From FEN-1219 sp036563665 (GTDB taxonomy: Bacteria > Pseudomonadota > Gammaproteobacteria > Steroidobacterales > Rariloculaceae): 64,000 bases of DNA. This document shows positions 25,618 to 35,115 of this stretch, piece by piece (the stretch's first letter is position 1; each line of letters opens with the position of its first letter). The stretch spans positions 92,812 through 156,811 of the forward strand of contig DATCLY010000058.1 in NCBI GenBank assembly GCA_036563665.1, given 5' to 3'. The notes under the pieces were generated by a model that was not told the origin of the DNA, searched no databases, and saw only the letters and a list, made by a program, of their open reading frames with translations. Made by a program: the position numbers and the translations under genes.

Positions 25618-27185
25618 GCGCCGTCAAGATCTTCGTGCCCGCCGACACCACCGCGCGCTCCCTCGGCGCGGACGCGGTGGCCGCCGAGATCGCCCGCGTG
25701 GCCGCCGCGCGCGGCGTCGACGTCACGGTCGTGCGCAACGGCTCGCGCGGCCTGTACTGGCTCGAGCCCCTGGTCGAGGTGGAGGTGAACGGCGAGCGGC
25801 TGGCCTACGGCCCCGTCGGCGTCGCCGACGTGGCGGGCTTGTTCGACGCAGGCTTCACGAGCGGCGGCGCGCACGCGCTCGCGCACGGCCCGACTCGCTC
25901 GATCCCGTACCTCGCCGAGCAGACCCGTCTCACGTTCGCCCGCGCGGGCCTCACGGAGCCCCTGTCGATCCCGGACTACGAGCGGCACGGCGGCTTCAAG
26001 GGCCTGCGCAACGCGCTCGAGCAGAGCCCCGAGGCGATCGTGGCCGCGGTCACGGCGTCGGGGCTCCGCGGCCGCGGCGGCGCGGCCTTCCCCACGGGCA
26101 TCAAGTGGAAGACCGTGCTCGACACGCCCTCCGAGCAGAAGTACGTGGTGTGCAACGCGGACGAAGGCGACTCCGGCACGTTCGCCGATCGCATGATCCT
26201 GGAAAGCGACCCGTACGTGCTCATCGAAGGCATGACGATCGCGGGCCTGGCCGTGGGCGCCACGCAAGGCTACGTGTACATCCGCGCCGAGTACCCGCAG
26301 GCCGTGCGCACCATGCGGGCCGCCATCGACCACGCGCGCGCGGCGGGCTACCTCGGCAACGACATCCTGGGCAGCGGCCGGCGCTTCGAGCTCGAGGTGC
26401 GGGAGGCCGCGGGCGCCTACATCTGCGGCGAGGAGACGTCGCTGCTCGAGAGCCTCGAGGGCAAGCGCGGCATGGTCAGGTACCGGCCGCCGCTGCCGGC
26501 CGTGAAAGGCCTGTTCGGCAAACCCACGGTCGTGAACAACGTGATCTCGCTCGCCACGGTGCCGTACGTGCTCGCGGAGGGCGCCGAGGCCTACCAGGCC
26601 TACGGCAGCGGCCGGTCGCGGGGCACGCTGACCATCCAGCTCGCGGGCAACGTGAAGCGGGGCGGCCTCATCGAGATCGGCTTCGGCCGCCCGCTGCGCG
26701 AGATTCTGTACGACTTCGGCGGCGGCACCGCCTCCGGCCGGCCCATCCGGGCCGTCCAGGCCGGCGGGCCGCTGGGAGCTTATGTTCACCCGTCGCAGTT
26801 CGACACGCCGCTCGACTACGAGGAGTTCGCGCGGATCGGGGCCATGATCGGCCACGGCGGGCTCGTGGTCTTCGACGACACGGTGGACATGGGCGAAATG
26901 GCCCGCTTCGCCATGGAGTTCTGCGCCATCGAGTCCTGCGGGAAGTGCACGCCCTGCCGCATCGGCGCCGTGCGCGGGGTCGAGGTCATCGATAGAATTC
27001 GTAACGGCGAGAACGCGGCCGCCAACGTGGAACTCCTGCGCGATTTGTGCGACACAATGGTCACGGGGTCGCTGTGCGCCCTGGGCGGCATGGCGCCGTT
27101 CCCGGTTTTGAGCGTGTTGAACCACTACCCCGAGGATTTGGGGGCCGGCTCGACGGCGGGGCGGCAGATTGGAGAGGGACTATGA
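25614..27185 (+). CDS. fdsB: NAD-dependent formate dehydrogenase, beta subunit (NuoF-like)
   Basis: A 523-residue diaphorase subunit that passes electrons from the iron-sulfur chain to NAD+. N-terminal ferredoxin-like segment, then the FMN-binding GRGGAAFPTGIKW, the NADH-binding stretch GAYICGEETSLLESLEG, the SLBB domain, and the C-terminal [4Fe-4S] ligands in ESCGKCTPCRIG. Overlaps fdsG and fdsA by 4 bp each. Soluble cytoplasmic complex. Confidence 0.95.
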   Translation: MSAVKIFVPADTTARSLGADAVAAEIARVAAARGVDVTVVRNGSRGLYWLEPLVEVEVNGERLAYGPVGVADVAGLFDAGFTSGGAHALAHGPTRSIPYLAEQTRLTFARAGLTEPLSIPDYERHGGFKGLRNALEQSPEAIVAAVTASGLRGRGGAAFPTGIKWKTVLDTPSEQKYVVCNADEGDSGTFADRMILESDPYVLIEGMTIAGLAVGATQGYVYIRAEYPQAVRTMRAAIDHARAAGYLGNDILGSGRRFELEVREAAGAYICGEETSLLESLEGKRGMVRYRPPLPAVKGLFGKPTVVNNVISLATVPYVLAEGAEAYQAYGSGRSRGTLTIQLAGNVKRGGLIEIGFGRPLREILYDFGGGTASGRPIRAVQAGGPLGAYVHPSQFDTPLDYEEFARIGAMIGHGGLVVFDDTVDMGEMARFAMEFCAIESCGKCTPCRIGAVRGVEVIDRIRNGENAAANVELLRDLCDTMVTGSLCALGGMAPFPVLSVLNHYPEDLGAGSTAGRQIGEGL

Positions 27186-30055
27186 GCGCGGCTTTCCAGC
27201 CTTACCAACGAGCCCGGGATTTCGGCACTCCGCCGAGCCCGTCCACCCGCAAGGTCACGCTCACCATCGACGGTGAGACCGTGACCGTGCCGGAAGGCAC
27301 CACGGTGCTGCGAGCCGCGGCGCTCGCGGGCATCAACATTCCCAAGCTCTGCGCCACCGACAGCCAGCAGCCGTTCGGCTCGTGCCGGCTGTGCCTCGTG
27401 GAGATCGAGGGGGCGAAGGGTCTGCCGGCCTCGTGTACCACCGAGGTGCGGGAGGGCATGCGGGTCACCACGCAGAGCGAGCGCGTGGCGCGCATCCGCC
27501 GCAACGTGATGGAGCTCTACATCTCCGATCACCCGCTCGACTGCCTCACCTGTCCCACCAACGGCGACTGCGAGCTGCAGGACATGGCCGGCGTCGTGGG
27601 CCTGCGCGAGGTGCGTTACGGCTACGAGGGCGCCAACCACTTCTCGCTCGAGAAGGACACGAGCAACCCGTATTTCACCTTCGATCCCACCAAGTGCATC
27701 GTGTGCTCGCGCTGCGTGCGCGCCTGCGACGAGGTTCAAGGCACCTTCGCCCTCACGATCCAGGGCCGCGGCTTCGACTCGAAGGTGGCGGCGAGCCAGG
27801 ATCAGCCGTTCCTCGACTCCGAGTGCGTGTCGTGCGGCGCTTGCGTGCAGGCGTGCCCCACGGCCACGCTGACCGAGAACTCGCTCATCGACCTGGGCGT
27901 CCCGGAGCACTACGTCATCACCACTTGCGCCTACTGCGGCGTCGGCTGCTCGTTCCGCGCGGAGATGAAGGGCCAGCAGGTGGTGCGCATGGTGCCGAAC
28001 AAGGACGGCCACGCGAACCACGGTCACTCCTGCGTGAAGGGGCGGTTCGCGTTCGGCTACGCCACGCACAAGGACCGGATCACGACGCCGATGATCCGCG
28101 AGTCGATCCACGACCCGTGGCGCGTGGTGTCGTGGGACGAGGCCATCTCGTTCGCCGCGAGCAAGCTCAAGGCCATCCAGCAGAAGTACGGCAAGGACGC
28201 CATCGGCGGCATCACCTCCTCCCGCTGCACCAACGAGGAGACGTACCTCGTCCAGAAGCTCGTGCGCGCGGCGTTCGGCAACAACAACGTGGACACCTGC
28301 GCGCGCGTGTGTCACTCGCCCACGGGCTACGGGCTCAAGACCACGCTCGGCGAGTCGGCCGGCACCCAGGCATTCGACTCCGTCATGAAGGCGGACGTCA
28401 TCATGGTGATCGGCGCGAACCCCACGGACGCGCACCCCGTGTTCGCCTCGCAGATGAAGCGCCGACTGCGCCAGGGCGCGAAGCTCATCGTCGTCGACCC
28501 GCGCGCCATCGACCTCGTGCGCTCGCCGCACATCGAGGCGGCCTATCACCTGCAGCTGCGCCCCGGCACGAACGTGGCGGTCCTGAACGCGATGGCCCAC
28601 GTCGTGCTGTCCGAGGGGCTCGAGGACAAGGAATTCATCCGGCAGCGCTGCGACCTCGAGGCGTACGAGGACTGGCGCAAGTTCATTCTCGATCCGAGAA
28701 ATTCGCCCGAGGCGCTCGAGGCCGAGAGCGGCGTGCCGGCGCAGCTGGTGCGCGAGGCCGCGCGGCTCTATGCGACGGTGCCGAACGCGGCCATCTACTA
28801 TGGGCTCGGCGTCTCCGAGCACGCCCAGGGCTCCACCGCGGTCATGGCCATCGCCAACCTCGCCATGGTCACCGGCAACCTCGGCCGCGAAGGCGTGGGC
28901 GTGAACCCGCTGCGCGGGCAGAACAACGTGCAGGGATCGTGCGACATGGGCTCGTTCCCGCACGAGCTGCCGGGCTACCGCCACATCTCGGATCCGAACG
29001 TGCGCCGGCTCTTCAGCGAGGACTGGGGCGTGGAGCTCGTGCCCGAGCCCGGCTACCGGATCCCGAACATGTTCGACGCGGCCATCGCGGGCCGCTTCAA
29101 GGGGTTGTACGTGCAGGGCGAGGACGTGGCGCAGTCGGATCCCGACACGCAGCACGTCACGAAGGCGCTGTCGTCGCTCGAGTGCATGATCGTGCAGGAC
29201 CTGTTCCTCAACGAGACGGCGAAGTTCGCGCACGTGTTCTTACCCGGCTCGTCGTTCCTCGAGAAGGACGGCACGTTCACGAACGCAGAGCGGCGGATCT
29301 CGCCGGTGCGCAAGGTCATGGAGCCGCTGTCCGGCATGCAGGACTGGGAGATCACCCAGGCGCTCTCCAACGCCATGGGCTACCCCATGAACTACAGCCA
29401 CCCGAGCGAGATCATGGACGAGATCGCCCGGCTCACGCCCACCTTCGCGGGCGTCACGTACGAGAAGCTCGAACGGCTCGGCAGCATCCAGTGGCCGTGC
29501 AACGAGAAGGCCGAGGAGGGCACGCCCACCATGCACGTCGAGGAGTTCGTGCGCGGCAAGGGCCTGTTCCGCGTGACGCCGTACGTGCCTACGGACGAGC
29601 GCACGACACCGATGTACCCGCTGCTCCTCACCACGGGCCGGATCCTCACGCAGTACAACGTGGGCGCGCAGACGCGCCGCACGGCCAACGTCGCCTGGCA
29701 CGACGAGGACGTGCTGGAGATCCACCCGCACGACGCGGAGCAGCGCGGCATCGAGGACGGCGACTGGGTCGGCCTGAAGAGCCGCGCCGGCGAGACGGTG
29801 CTGCGCGCCGTCATCACCGAGCGCGTGCAGCCGGGCGTGGTGTACACCACGTTCCACCATCCGGAGTCGGGCGCCAACGTCGTCACCACGGACAACTCGG
29901 ACTGGGCGACCAATTGTCCTGAGTACAAGGTCACGGCGGTGCAGGCGTACAAGGTGACGAAGCTGTCGGAGTGGCAGCAGAAGTACGAGCAGTTCACGGA
30001 GCGGCAGATCGAGCTCCTGAAACGCGCGAAGGCCGCCGAGGACGCCGTTTCCTAG
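27182..30055 (+). CDS. fdsA: NAD-dependent formate dehydrogenase, alpha (catalytic) subunit
   Basis: A 957-residue molybdenum (bis-MGD) subunit that oxidises formate to CO2. It begins with a NuoG-like [2Fe-2S] ferredoxin domain (CRLC, HPLDCLTCPTNGDCELQ), then two [4Fe-4S] clusters (CIVCSRCVRAC, CVSCGACVQAC), then the FDH module starting CAYCGVGC. The active-site ligand is Cys373, not selenocysteine, followed by His378 (CARVCH), both required for catalysis. The C-terminal molybdopterin dinucleotide-binding domain contains TGRILTQYNVGAQTRR. Length and order match FdsA of Cupriavidus necator. Confidence 0.96.
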   Translation: MSAAFQPYQRARDFGTPPSPSTRKVTLTIDGETVTVPEGTTVLRAAALAGINIPKLCATDSQQPFGSCRLCLVEIEGAKGLPASCTTEVREGMRVTTQSERVARIRRNVMELYISDHPLDCLTCPTNGDCELQDMAGVVGLREVRYGYEGANHFSLEKDTSNPYFTFDPTKCIVCSRCVRACDEVQGTFALTIQGRGFDSKVAASQDQPFLDSECVSCGACVQACPTATLTENSLIDLGVPEHYVITTCAYCGVGCSFRAEMKGQQVVRMVPNKDGHANHGHSCVKGRFAFGYATHKDRITTPMIRESIHDPWRVVSWDEAISFAASKLKAIQQKYGKDAIGGITSSRCTNEETYLVQKLVRAAFGNNNVDTCARVCHSPTGYGLKTTLGESAGTQAFDSVMKADVIMVIGANPTDAHPVFASQMKRRLRQGAKLIVVDPRAIDLVRSPHIEAAYHLQLRPGTNVAVLNAMAHVVLSEGLEDKEFIRQRCDLEAYEDWRKFILDPRNSPEALEAESGVPAQLVREAARLYATVPNAAIYYGLGVSEHAQGSTAVMAIANLAMVTGNLGREGVGVNPLRGQNNVQGSCDMGSFPHELPGYRHISDPNVRRLFSEDWGVELVPEPGYRIPNMFDAAIAGRFKGLYVQGEDVAQSDPDTQHVTKALSSLECMIVQDLFLNETAKFAHVFLPGSSFLEKDGTFTNAERRISPVRKVMEPLSGMQDWEITQALSNAMGYPMNYSHPSEIMDEIARLTPTFAGVTYEKLERLGSIQWPCNEKAEEGTPTMHVEEFVRGKGLFRVTPYVPTDERTTPMYPLLLTTGRILTQYNVGAQTRRTANVAWHDEDVLEIHPHDAEQRGIEDGDWVGLKSRAGETVLRAVITERVQPGVVYTTFHHPESGANVVTTDNSDWATNCPEYKVTAVQAYKVTKLSEWQQKYEQFTERQIELLKRAKAAEDAVS

Positions 30056-30060
30056 ACGCC

Positions 30061-30288
30061 ATGAAGCTCGAGAAGCTCGTCAAGATGGCGAATCAGATCG
30101 CCGCGAACTTGTCCTACGGCGACGAGGGGAAGGCGGCCGAAGGGGTCTGCGACCACCTGCGCCGGTTCTGGACACCCGACATGCGCGCCCAGATCATCGA
30201 GCACTACAGGCAAGGGGGCGCGGATCTGAGCCCGGTGGCCAAGGCCGGCGTCGCGAAGCTCGCCGAAAAGGAGACTCGGGCGGCCTAG
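30061..30288 (+). CDS. fdsD: Formate dehydrogenase, delta subunit
   Basis: A 75-residue helical protein, MKLEKLVKMANQIAANLS at the start and DHLRRFWTPDMRAQI in the middle, the FdsD signature. FdsD is a small subunit needed for full assembly or stability of fds-type enzymes. Starts 5 bp after the fdsA stop. It is followed at once by repeat copy 2, which separates it from fdhD. Confidence 0.9.
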   Translation: MKLEKLVKMANQIAANLSYGDEGKAAEGVCDHLRRFWTPDMRAQIIEHYRQGGADLSPVAKAGVAKLAEKETRAA

Positions 30289-30326
30289 CGCGCGGGCGGG
30301 GCTTGGCCGCAGGCTCTTGTCGCGGT

Positions 30327-30532
30327 TGGGAGCGGCTTTCCGGCCGCGATCTTCGGCGTAGCCGCAGGGGCCCGGCCATGCAGACCCCCTTCCAGGAACG
30401 GCGTGAATACATCCCTGTAGCCTCGCGCGCGCGCGTCCCTGCGCGCGAGCGTCCTGGAAGGGGGTCTGCATGGCCGGGCCCGCCTCCTCGTCGCGAGAAC
30501 GTGCGAAGATCGCGGCGAGAAAGCCGCTCCCA
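30327..30532. repeat. Composite palindromic repeat, copy 2
   Basis: A 206-bp copy between fdsD and fdhD. The left end TGGGAGCGGCTTTCCGGC is mirrored by the right end ...AAGCCGCTCCCA. The nested inverted pair is different from copies 1 and 3: CATGCAGACCCCCTTCCAGG near 30377 and its complement near 30452-30471, so both inner arms changed together. Inside lies the ACATCCCTGTAG and CGCGCGTCCCTGCGCG hairpin region. fdhD starts 9 bp after its right end, so it may lie in the transcript leader of fdhD. Confidence 0.85.
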
Positions 30533-30541
30533 CCGGAACGC

Positions 30542-31405
30542 ATGGCCGAGATGACGCAGCCCGCCAACCCGAGCGTGCGCCGCCTCGAGATCGAGCGCGT
30601 GGGGCGGGGCGGCGGCACGGCCGCCGACGTCGTGGCCGCCGAGGAGCCCCTCGAGATCCGCCTGGGCTACTCGCGGCGCGACGGCAGCCGGGCCGAGGAG
30701 AGCATCTCGGTCACGATGCGCACGCCCGGGCACGACGCCGAGCTCGCCGTGGGCTTCCTGTTCACGGAAGGCATCGTGCGCTCGAGCGCCGAGGTCGAGG
30801 GCGTGGTGCCCCGCGGTCAGCCGTCGCCCGAGGGGCTCGTGAACGTGGTGCGCGTGGAGCTGCGGCCCGACGTCAGCGTGAACTTCGAGCGCCTGCAGCG
30901 GCACTTCTACACCACGTCGAGCTGCGGCGTGTGCGGCAAGGCGTCCCTCGAGGCGGTGGCCGTGCAGGGCGCCTACGACGTGCGCGGCGCCGGCTTCGCC
31001 ATCCGCCACGATCTCCTGGGCACGCTGCCGCAAGCGCTGCAGCGCGAGCAGGCCGTGTTCGAGCAGACGGGCGGGCTGCACGCGTCGGGCCTGTTCGATG
31101 CGAACGGCCGCATCGTGCTCGTGCGCGAGGACGTGGGCCGGCACAACGCGCTCGACAAGCTGATCGGCCGCGCCCTCATGGACGGCCGCGTGCCGCTCGC
31201 GGACCACGGCATCGTCGTGAGCGGCCGGGCGAGCTTCGAGCTCATGCAGAAGGCGATGATGGCCGGCTGCCCGTTCGTCGCCGCTGTGGGAGCGCCGTCG
31301 TCGCTCGCGGTGGATCTCGCCCGCGAGTTCGGCATGACGCTCGTCGGGTTCCTCAAGGCCGACCGGTTCAACATCTACTCGCGGCCGGACCGCGTGCTGC
31401 GCTAG
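30542..31405 (+). CDS. fdhD: Formate dehydrogenase accessory sulfurtransferase
   Basis: FdhD passes sulfur from IscS to the molybdenum cofactor of formate dehydrogenase. At 287 residues it carries the conserved CxxC as SSCGVCGK (C128, C131), and GLHASGLF, REDVGRHNALDKLIG and SGRASFELMQK. Start ATG at 30542, with a second ATG 9 bp on; the frame reaches back into the repeat but without similarity. It completes the fds set. A molybdenum cofactor guanylyltransferase is not seen here. Confidence 0.94.
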   Translation: MAEMTQPANPSVRRLEIERVGRGGGTAADVVAAEEPLEIRLGYSRRDGSRAEESISVTMRTPGHDAELAVGFLFTEGIVRSSAEVEGVVPRGQPSPEGLVNVVRVELRPDVSVNFERLQRHFYTTSSCGVCGKASLEAVAVQGAYDVRGAGFAIRHDLLGTLPQALQREQAVFEQTGGLHASGLFDANGRIVLVREDVGRHNALDKLIGRALMDGRVPLADHGIVVSGRASFELMQKAMMAGCPFVAAVGAPSSLAVDLAREFGMTLVGFLKADRFNIYSRPDRVLR

Positions 31406-31463
31406 ATGGCGCCGCGCGGCGGCCGCCAGTACACTGCGGCCCCCTCCACGCCGGGAGGCCGCC

Positions 31464-32825
31464 TTGACCAGGGTCACGGAGCTCGAATACCGCGCCGATT
31501 CGGCCGAGCGCTTCGCGGCGCTGCTCGGCCGACCCTGGGCCGTGTTCCTCGACAGCGGCCCCGCGGCGGACCACCGCGACGGGCGCTACGACGTCTTCTC
31601 CTGCGACCCGTATCTCACGCTCACCACGCGCGGCGGCATCACCGAGGTCGCCGACCGCTGGGGCGTGGAGCGGTCGGCGCGCGATCCGCTGGACCTGCTG
31701 CGCGAGCGCTTAGGCCCGCCCGCGCCGTCCGTCCGCGGGCTGCCGTTCGCGGGCGGCGCCATCGGCTACGTCGGCTACGACTACGCGCGGCGGCTCGAGC
31801 GCCTGCCGGCGCGCACCGTCGACGACGTGGCCATGCCCGACGTCGCCTTCGGCCTGTACGACTGGGCGGCCGTCGTCGACCATCGCGAGCGGCGCGCGTG
31901 GCTCGTGGGGCAGGGCCGCGACGAGCGCACGTTCGCGCGCTGGGACGCGCTCGTCGAGCGGCTGCAGAAGGCCCCCGCCCCGCGGGGCGGCTCGTTCGAG
32001 GTGCTCGAGCCGCCGCGCTCGGACTTCGACCGGGCGTCGTACGGCGAGGCGTTCCGGCGCGTGCAGGCGCACATTCGCGCAGGGGACTGCTACCAGATCA
32101 ATCTCACGCAGCGCTTCGCGGCGCGCGTGGCGGGCGACCCCTGGCTCGCGTACGGGCGGCTGCGGCGCATCAACCCGGCGCCGTTCGCGGCGTTCCTCGA
32201 TCTGCCCGACGGCGCCGTGCTCTGCTCGTCGCCCGAGCGCTTCCTGCGCGTGCGCGACGGGCACGTCGAGACGCGGCCGATCAAGGGCACGCGGCCGCGG
32301 GATCCGGACCCCGTGCGCGACCGGCGCCTGGCCGAGCAGCTCCGCGCGAGCGCCAAGGATCGGGCCGAGAACGTCATGATCGTGGATCTGCTCCGCAACG
32401 ACCTCGGCAAGAGCTGCGCGCCGGGCTCCGTGCTGGCGACGCGGCTCTTCGAGGTCGAGAGCTTCGCCACCGTTCACCACCTCGTCAGCACGGTGGAGGG
32501 CCGGCTCGCCGCGGGCAAGGACGCCCTGGACGTGCTCCGCGGCTGCTTCCCCGGCGGCTCGATCACGGGCGCGCCCAAGGTGCGCGCCATGCAGATCATC
32601 GAGGAGGTGGAGCGGCACCGGCGCAGCGTCTATTGCGGCGCGATCGGGTACGTGGGCTTCGACGGCGGCATGGACGTCAACATCGCGATCCGCACGATGG
32701 TGCAGCACGCCGGGCACGTGTACGCCTGGGCGGGTGGCGGCATCGTCGCGGACTCCGAGGCCGACGCCGAGTATCAGGAAGCGCTCGACAAGGTCGCCGC
32801 GCTGCTCGCGGTGCTGCGCCCCTGA
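31464..32825 (+). CDS. pabB: Aminodeoxychorismate synthase component I
   Basis: Makes 4-amino-4-deoxychorismate from chorismate for p-aminobenzoate and folate. A 453-residue member of the anthranilate synthase family. The PIKGT motif (K274) marks PabB rather than TrpE; the C-terminal chorismate-binding domain has ENVMIVDLLRNDLG, HHLVSTVEG and GGSITGAPK. The TTG start at 31464 is backed by GGGAGG six bases upstream. The folate genes folK-folP lie 1 kb downstream on the other strand. Confidence 0.93.
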   Translation: MTRVTELEYRADSAERFAALLGRPWAVFLDSGPAADHRDGRYDVFSCDPYLTLTTRGGITEVADRWGVERSARDPLDLLRERLGPPAPSVRGLPFAGGAIGYVGYDYARRLERLPARTVDDVAMPDVAFGLYDWAAVVDHRERRAWLVGQGRDERTFARWDALVERLQKAPAPRGGSFEVLEPPRSDFDRASYGEAFRRVQAHIRAGDCYQINLTQRFAARVAGDPWLAYGRLRRINPAPFAAFLDLPDGAVLCSSPERFLRVRDGHVETRPIKGTRPRDPDPVRDRRLAEQLRASAKDRAENVMIVDLLRNDLGKSCAPGSVLATRLFEVESFATVHHLVSTVEGRLAAGKDALDVLRGCFPGGSITGAPKVRAMQIIEEVERHRRSVYCGAIGYVGFDGGMDVNIAIRTMVQHAGHVYAWAGGGIVADSEADAEYQEALDKVAALLAVLRP

Positions 32826-32846
32826 GCCGCCGCGGGCCGCGCTACG

Positions 32847-33845
32847 ATGAGGGACGCCCGGCGGCGCCTCCGCGCCGCTCGCGGCATGGAGGTGCTTCAG
32901 GCAGTGCGAATCGTCGTCCATCTCGAGCACGAAGTCCCGGCCTTCACGCCGTCGCCGCGGCAGGCCGAGGCGCTGCGGCAGGCGCTCGCCGCCCACGACG
33001 TGCGCATCTGCCGCGATCGCGACGCGTTCTTCGAGGGGCTGCCGGCCGCGGAGGCGGCCGTGGTGTGGGAGTTCGCGCCGGAGTGGTACGAGCGTGCGCC
33101 GGCGCTCCGCCACGTGTTCACGCCGGCGGCCGGACGCGAGCGCGTGGCCGCCGATCCGCGGGGCCGCGTCGTGCCGACCTACGGCACGTTCCACGGCCGC
33201 ATCATGGCCGAGAGCCTGCTCGCCATGATCGGCTTCGTGAGCCGCCGCTTCGGCGCCGCGCTCGACGCCCAGCGGCGCCACGCGTGGGACCGCGCGCCCT
33301 ACCTGCGCCTCGCGCGCCTGGCCGGGCAGACGGTCCTGATCGTGGGCTACGGCCACATCGGCCGCCACTGCGGGCGGCTGCTCAAGGCGGTCGGCATGCG
33401 GGTCCACGCGCTCAAGCGCGACGTGTCCGTCGGCACCGAAGGCGCTGACCGCGTCTTCGCGCCCGCCGAGCTGCACGCCGCGTTGCCCCACGCCGACCAC
33501 GTCGTCTGCATCCTGCCGGGCGACACCGGCACCGACGGGCTCATCGACCGCGAGGCGTTCGCGCGCATGAAGCCCGGCGCCGCCGTCTACAACATCGGTC
33601 GCGGCAACGCCATCGACGCAGGGGCGCTCGAGGAGGCGCTGCGCGCGGGCCGCATCGCGGCGGCGTTCCTCGACGTGCTGCCCGAGGAGCCGCTGCCGCC
33701 GGGCTCGCCCCTGTGGTCCGTGCCGAACCTGATCATCACGCCGCACGTGTCGGCCCTGACGGCCGACTATCTCGACCTCTACTTCGAGGAGCTCGTGCCG
33801 CTGCTCGAGCGCTGCGCGACGGAGCGCGCGCCCGTCAGGGATTGA
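32847..33845 (+). CDS. D-2-hydroxyacid dehydrogenase family protein
   Basis: NAD(P)-dependent oxidoreductase, 332 residues from the ATG at 32847 or 319 from the ATG at 32886, where similarity begins. The Rossmann motif is VGYGHIGRHCGRLL; the catalytic Arg lies in NIGRGNAID, the Glu in FLDVLPEEPLP, and the His in TPHVSA. The form resembles glyoxylate/hydroxypyruvate reductase A-type enzymes. Substrate not predictable. Tail-to-tail overlap of 11 bp with folK-folP. Confidence 0.85.
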   Translation: MRDARRRLRAARGMEVLQAVRIVVHLEHEVPAFTPSPRQAEALRQALAAHDVRICRDRDAFFEGLPAAEAAVVWEFAPEWYERAPALRHVFTPAAGRERVAADPRGRVVPTYGTFHGRIMAESLLAMIGFVSRRFGAALDAQRRHAWDRAPYLRLARLAGQTVLIVGYGHIGRHCGRLLKAVGMRVHALKRDVSVGTEGADRVFAPAELHAALPHADHVVCILPGDTGTDGLIDREAFARMKPGAAVYNIGRGNAIDAGALEEALRAGRIAAAFLDVLPEEPLPPGSPLWSVPNLIITPHVSALTADYLDLYFEELVPLLERCATERAPVRD

Positions 33846-35115
33846 GGTGCGACCAGCCGCGATAGGCGGCGACGTGACCCGCGACGTCGTGGACGCGCAG
33901 GATGTCCACCCCCTGCGCGCAGAGGTGGAGCGACGCGCCGATGGTCGTGAGGTCCCGCTCCGCCTCGGCCGCGCCGGCGAACCCGCGCATGAAGGACTTG
34001 CGCGAGTGGCCCACGAGGCAGCGCACGCCCATCGCCCGGAACCGGCTCGCGTGCCGCAGCAGCGCAAGCGACTGCAGCGGGTTCTTGCCGAAGCCGATGC
34101 CGGGATCGAACACCACCCGATCGAGGTCGATGCCGGCGCGGCGCCACGCCTCGAGGCGCTCGGCGAGCCACCGTTCCACCACCTCGCAAGGGTCGCTCTC
34201 GGGCGGCAGCACGCGGGCCCGGTCGGCCGGCACGCCCAGGTTGTGCATGGCTACCCACTGCACGTTGCTCTCGGCGGCGAGCTCGATCATCGCGGGCGCC
34301 GTGAGGCCGCTCACGTCGTTCACGATGTCGCAGCCGGCCGCCACGGCGCGCCGGGCCACGTCCGGGTGATACGTGTCGACGCTCAACCAGGGTCGGAGCG
34401 GATCGTCGCGCAGGCGCTCGACGAGCGGCTCGAGCACCGGTGCCAGCCGACGCCATTCCTCGTCCGCGTCGAGCGGCGTGGCGCCGGGCCGCGTGGACTC
34501 GGCGCCGAGATCGACGATCTGCGCGCCCGCGTCGGCGAGCGCGAGCGCGTGCTCGAGGGCCCGCTCCGGCGCGAAGTAGCGGCCGCCGTCGGAAAAGGAG
34601 TCGGGCGTCACGTTCACGATGCCCATCCAGAGCGGGATGTGGTGCGGCAGCCGTCGCGACCACTCGAGCACCGTGACGTCGCCGCGCCCCGGCAGCGTGA
34701 GGCTCGGCTTCAGCGCCACCAGCGGCGCGAGGACGAAGGCGCGCTCGGTGATGCCGGTGTGCGGCACCTGCAGCCGCTCGTCGCTGATGCGCTCGTCGCC
34801 CCACACGAGGATGTCGATGTCGATCGTGCGCGGCGCCCACCGCTCGCCGCGCTCGGGACGGCCGAGCTCGCGCTCGAGGCGCTTCACGGTCGCGAGCAAC
34901 GCGTGCGGCGCGAGGCTCGTGGTGCACTCCACGGCGAGGTTCAGGAAGGGCCTGCACCACTCGGCGGGCGCGCCCGGTGGCAGGAGCGCGGGCGATTCCA
35001 CCACGGGAGACACGCGCAGCACGGATACGCCCGCTTTCTGCAAGGCCAGGACGGCGCTCCGCAGATGCTCGCGACGGTCGCCCAGGTTCGAGCCGAGTCC
35101 GAGAAAGATCGTCAT
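33835..35115 (-). CDS. folK-folP: Fused HPPK-DHPS (6-hydroxymethyl-7,8-dihydropterin pyrophosphokinase / dihydropteroate synthase)
   Basis: One 426-residue chain carries two consecutive folate enzymes. Residues 1 to about 155 are HPPK: FLGLGSNLGDR near the start and RTIDIDI at 96-102. Residues 164-426 are DHPS: MGIVNVTPDSFSDGG at 164-178, DLGAESTRPG, NDVSG, DPGIGFGK and GHSRKSF. HPPK makes the activated pterin that DHPS joins to p-aminobenzoate. The ATG at 35115 is chosen because the HPPK signature starts there. The fused order HPPK-DHPS is known from Francisella and plants; most gammaproteobacteria keep the genes separate. Confidence 0.95.
   Translation of the reverse strand: MTIFLGLGSNLGDRREHLRSAVLALQKAGVSVLRVSPVVESPALLPPGAPAEWCRPFLNLAVECTTSLAPHALLATVKRLERELGRPERGERWAPRTIDIDILVWGDERISDERLQVPHTGITERAFVLAPLVALKPSLTLPGRGDVTVLEWSRRLPHHIPLWMGIVNVTPDSFSDGGRYFAPERALEHALALADAGAQIVDLGAESTRPGATPLDADEEWRRLAPVLEPLVERLRDDPLRPWLSVDTYHPDVARRAVAAGCDIVNDVSGLTAPAMIELAAESNVQWVAMHNLGVPADRARVLPPESDPCEVVERWLAERLEAWRRAGIDLDRVVFDPGIGFGKNPLQSLALLRHASRFRAMGVRCLVGHSRKSFMRGFAGAAEAERDLTTIGASLHLCAQGVDILRVHDVAGHVAAYRGWSHLNP

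Noticed and set aside
28290..28320. Selenocysteine formate dehydrogenase
   Set aside because: The catalytic position is a TGC cysteine codon, not an in-frame TGA; no SECIS-like element is needed.
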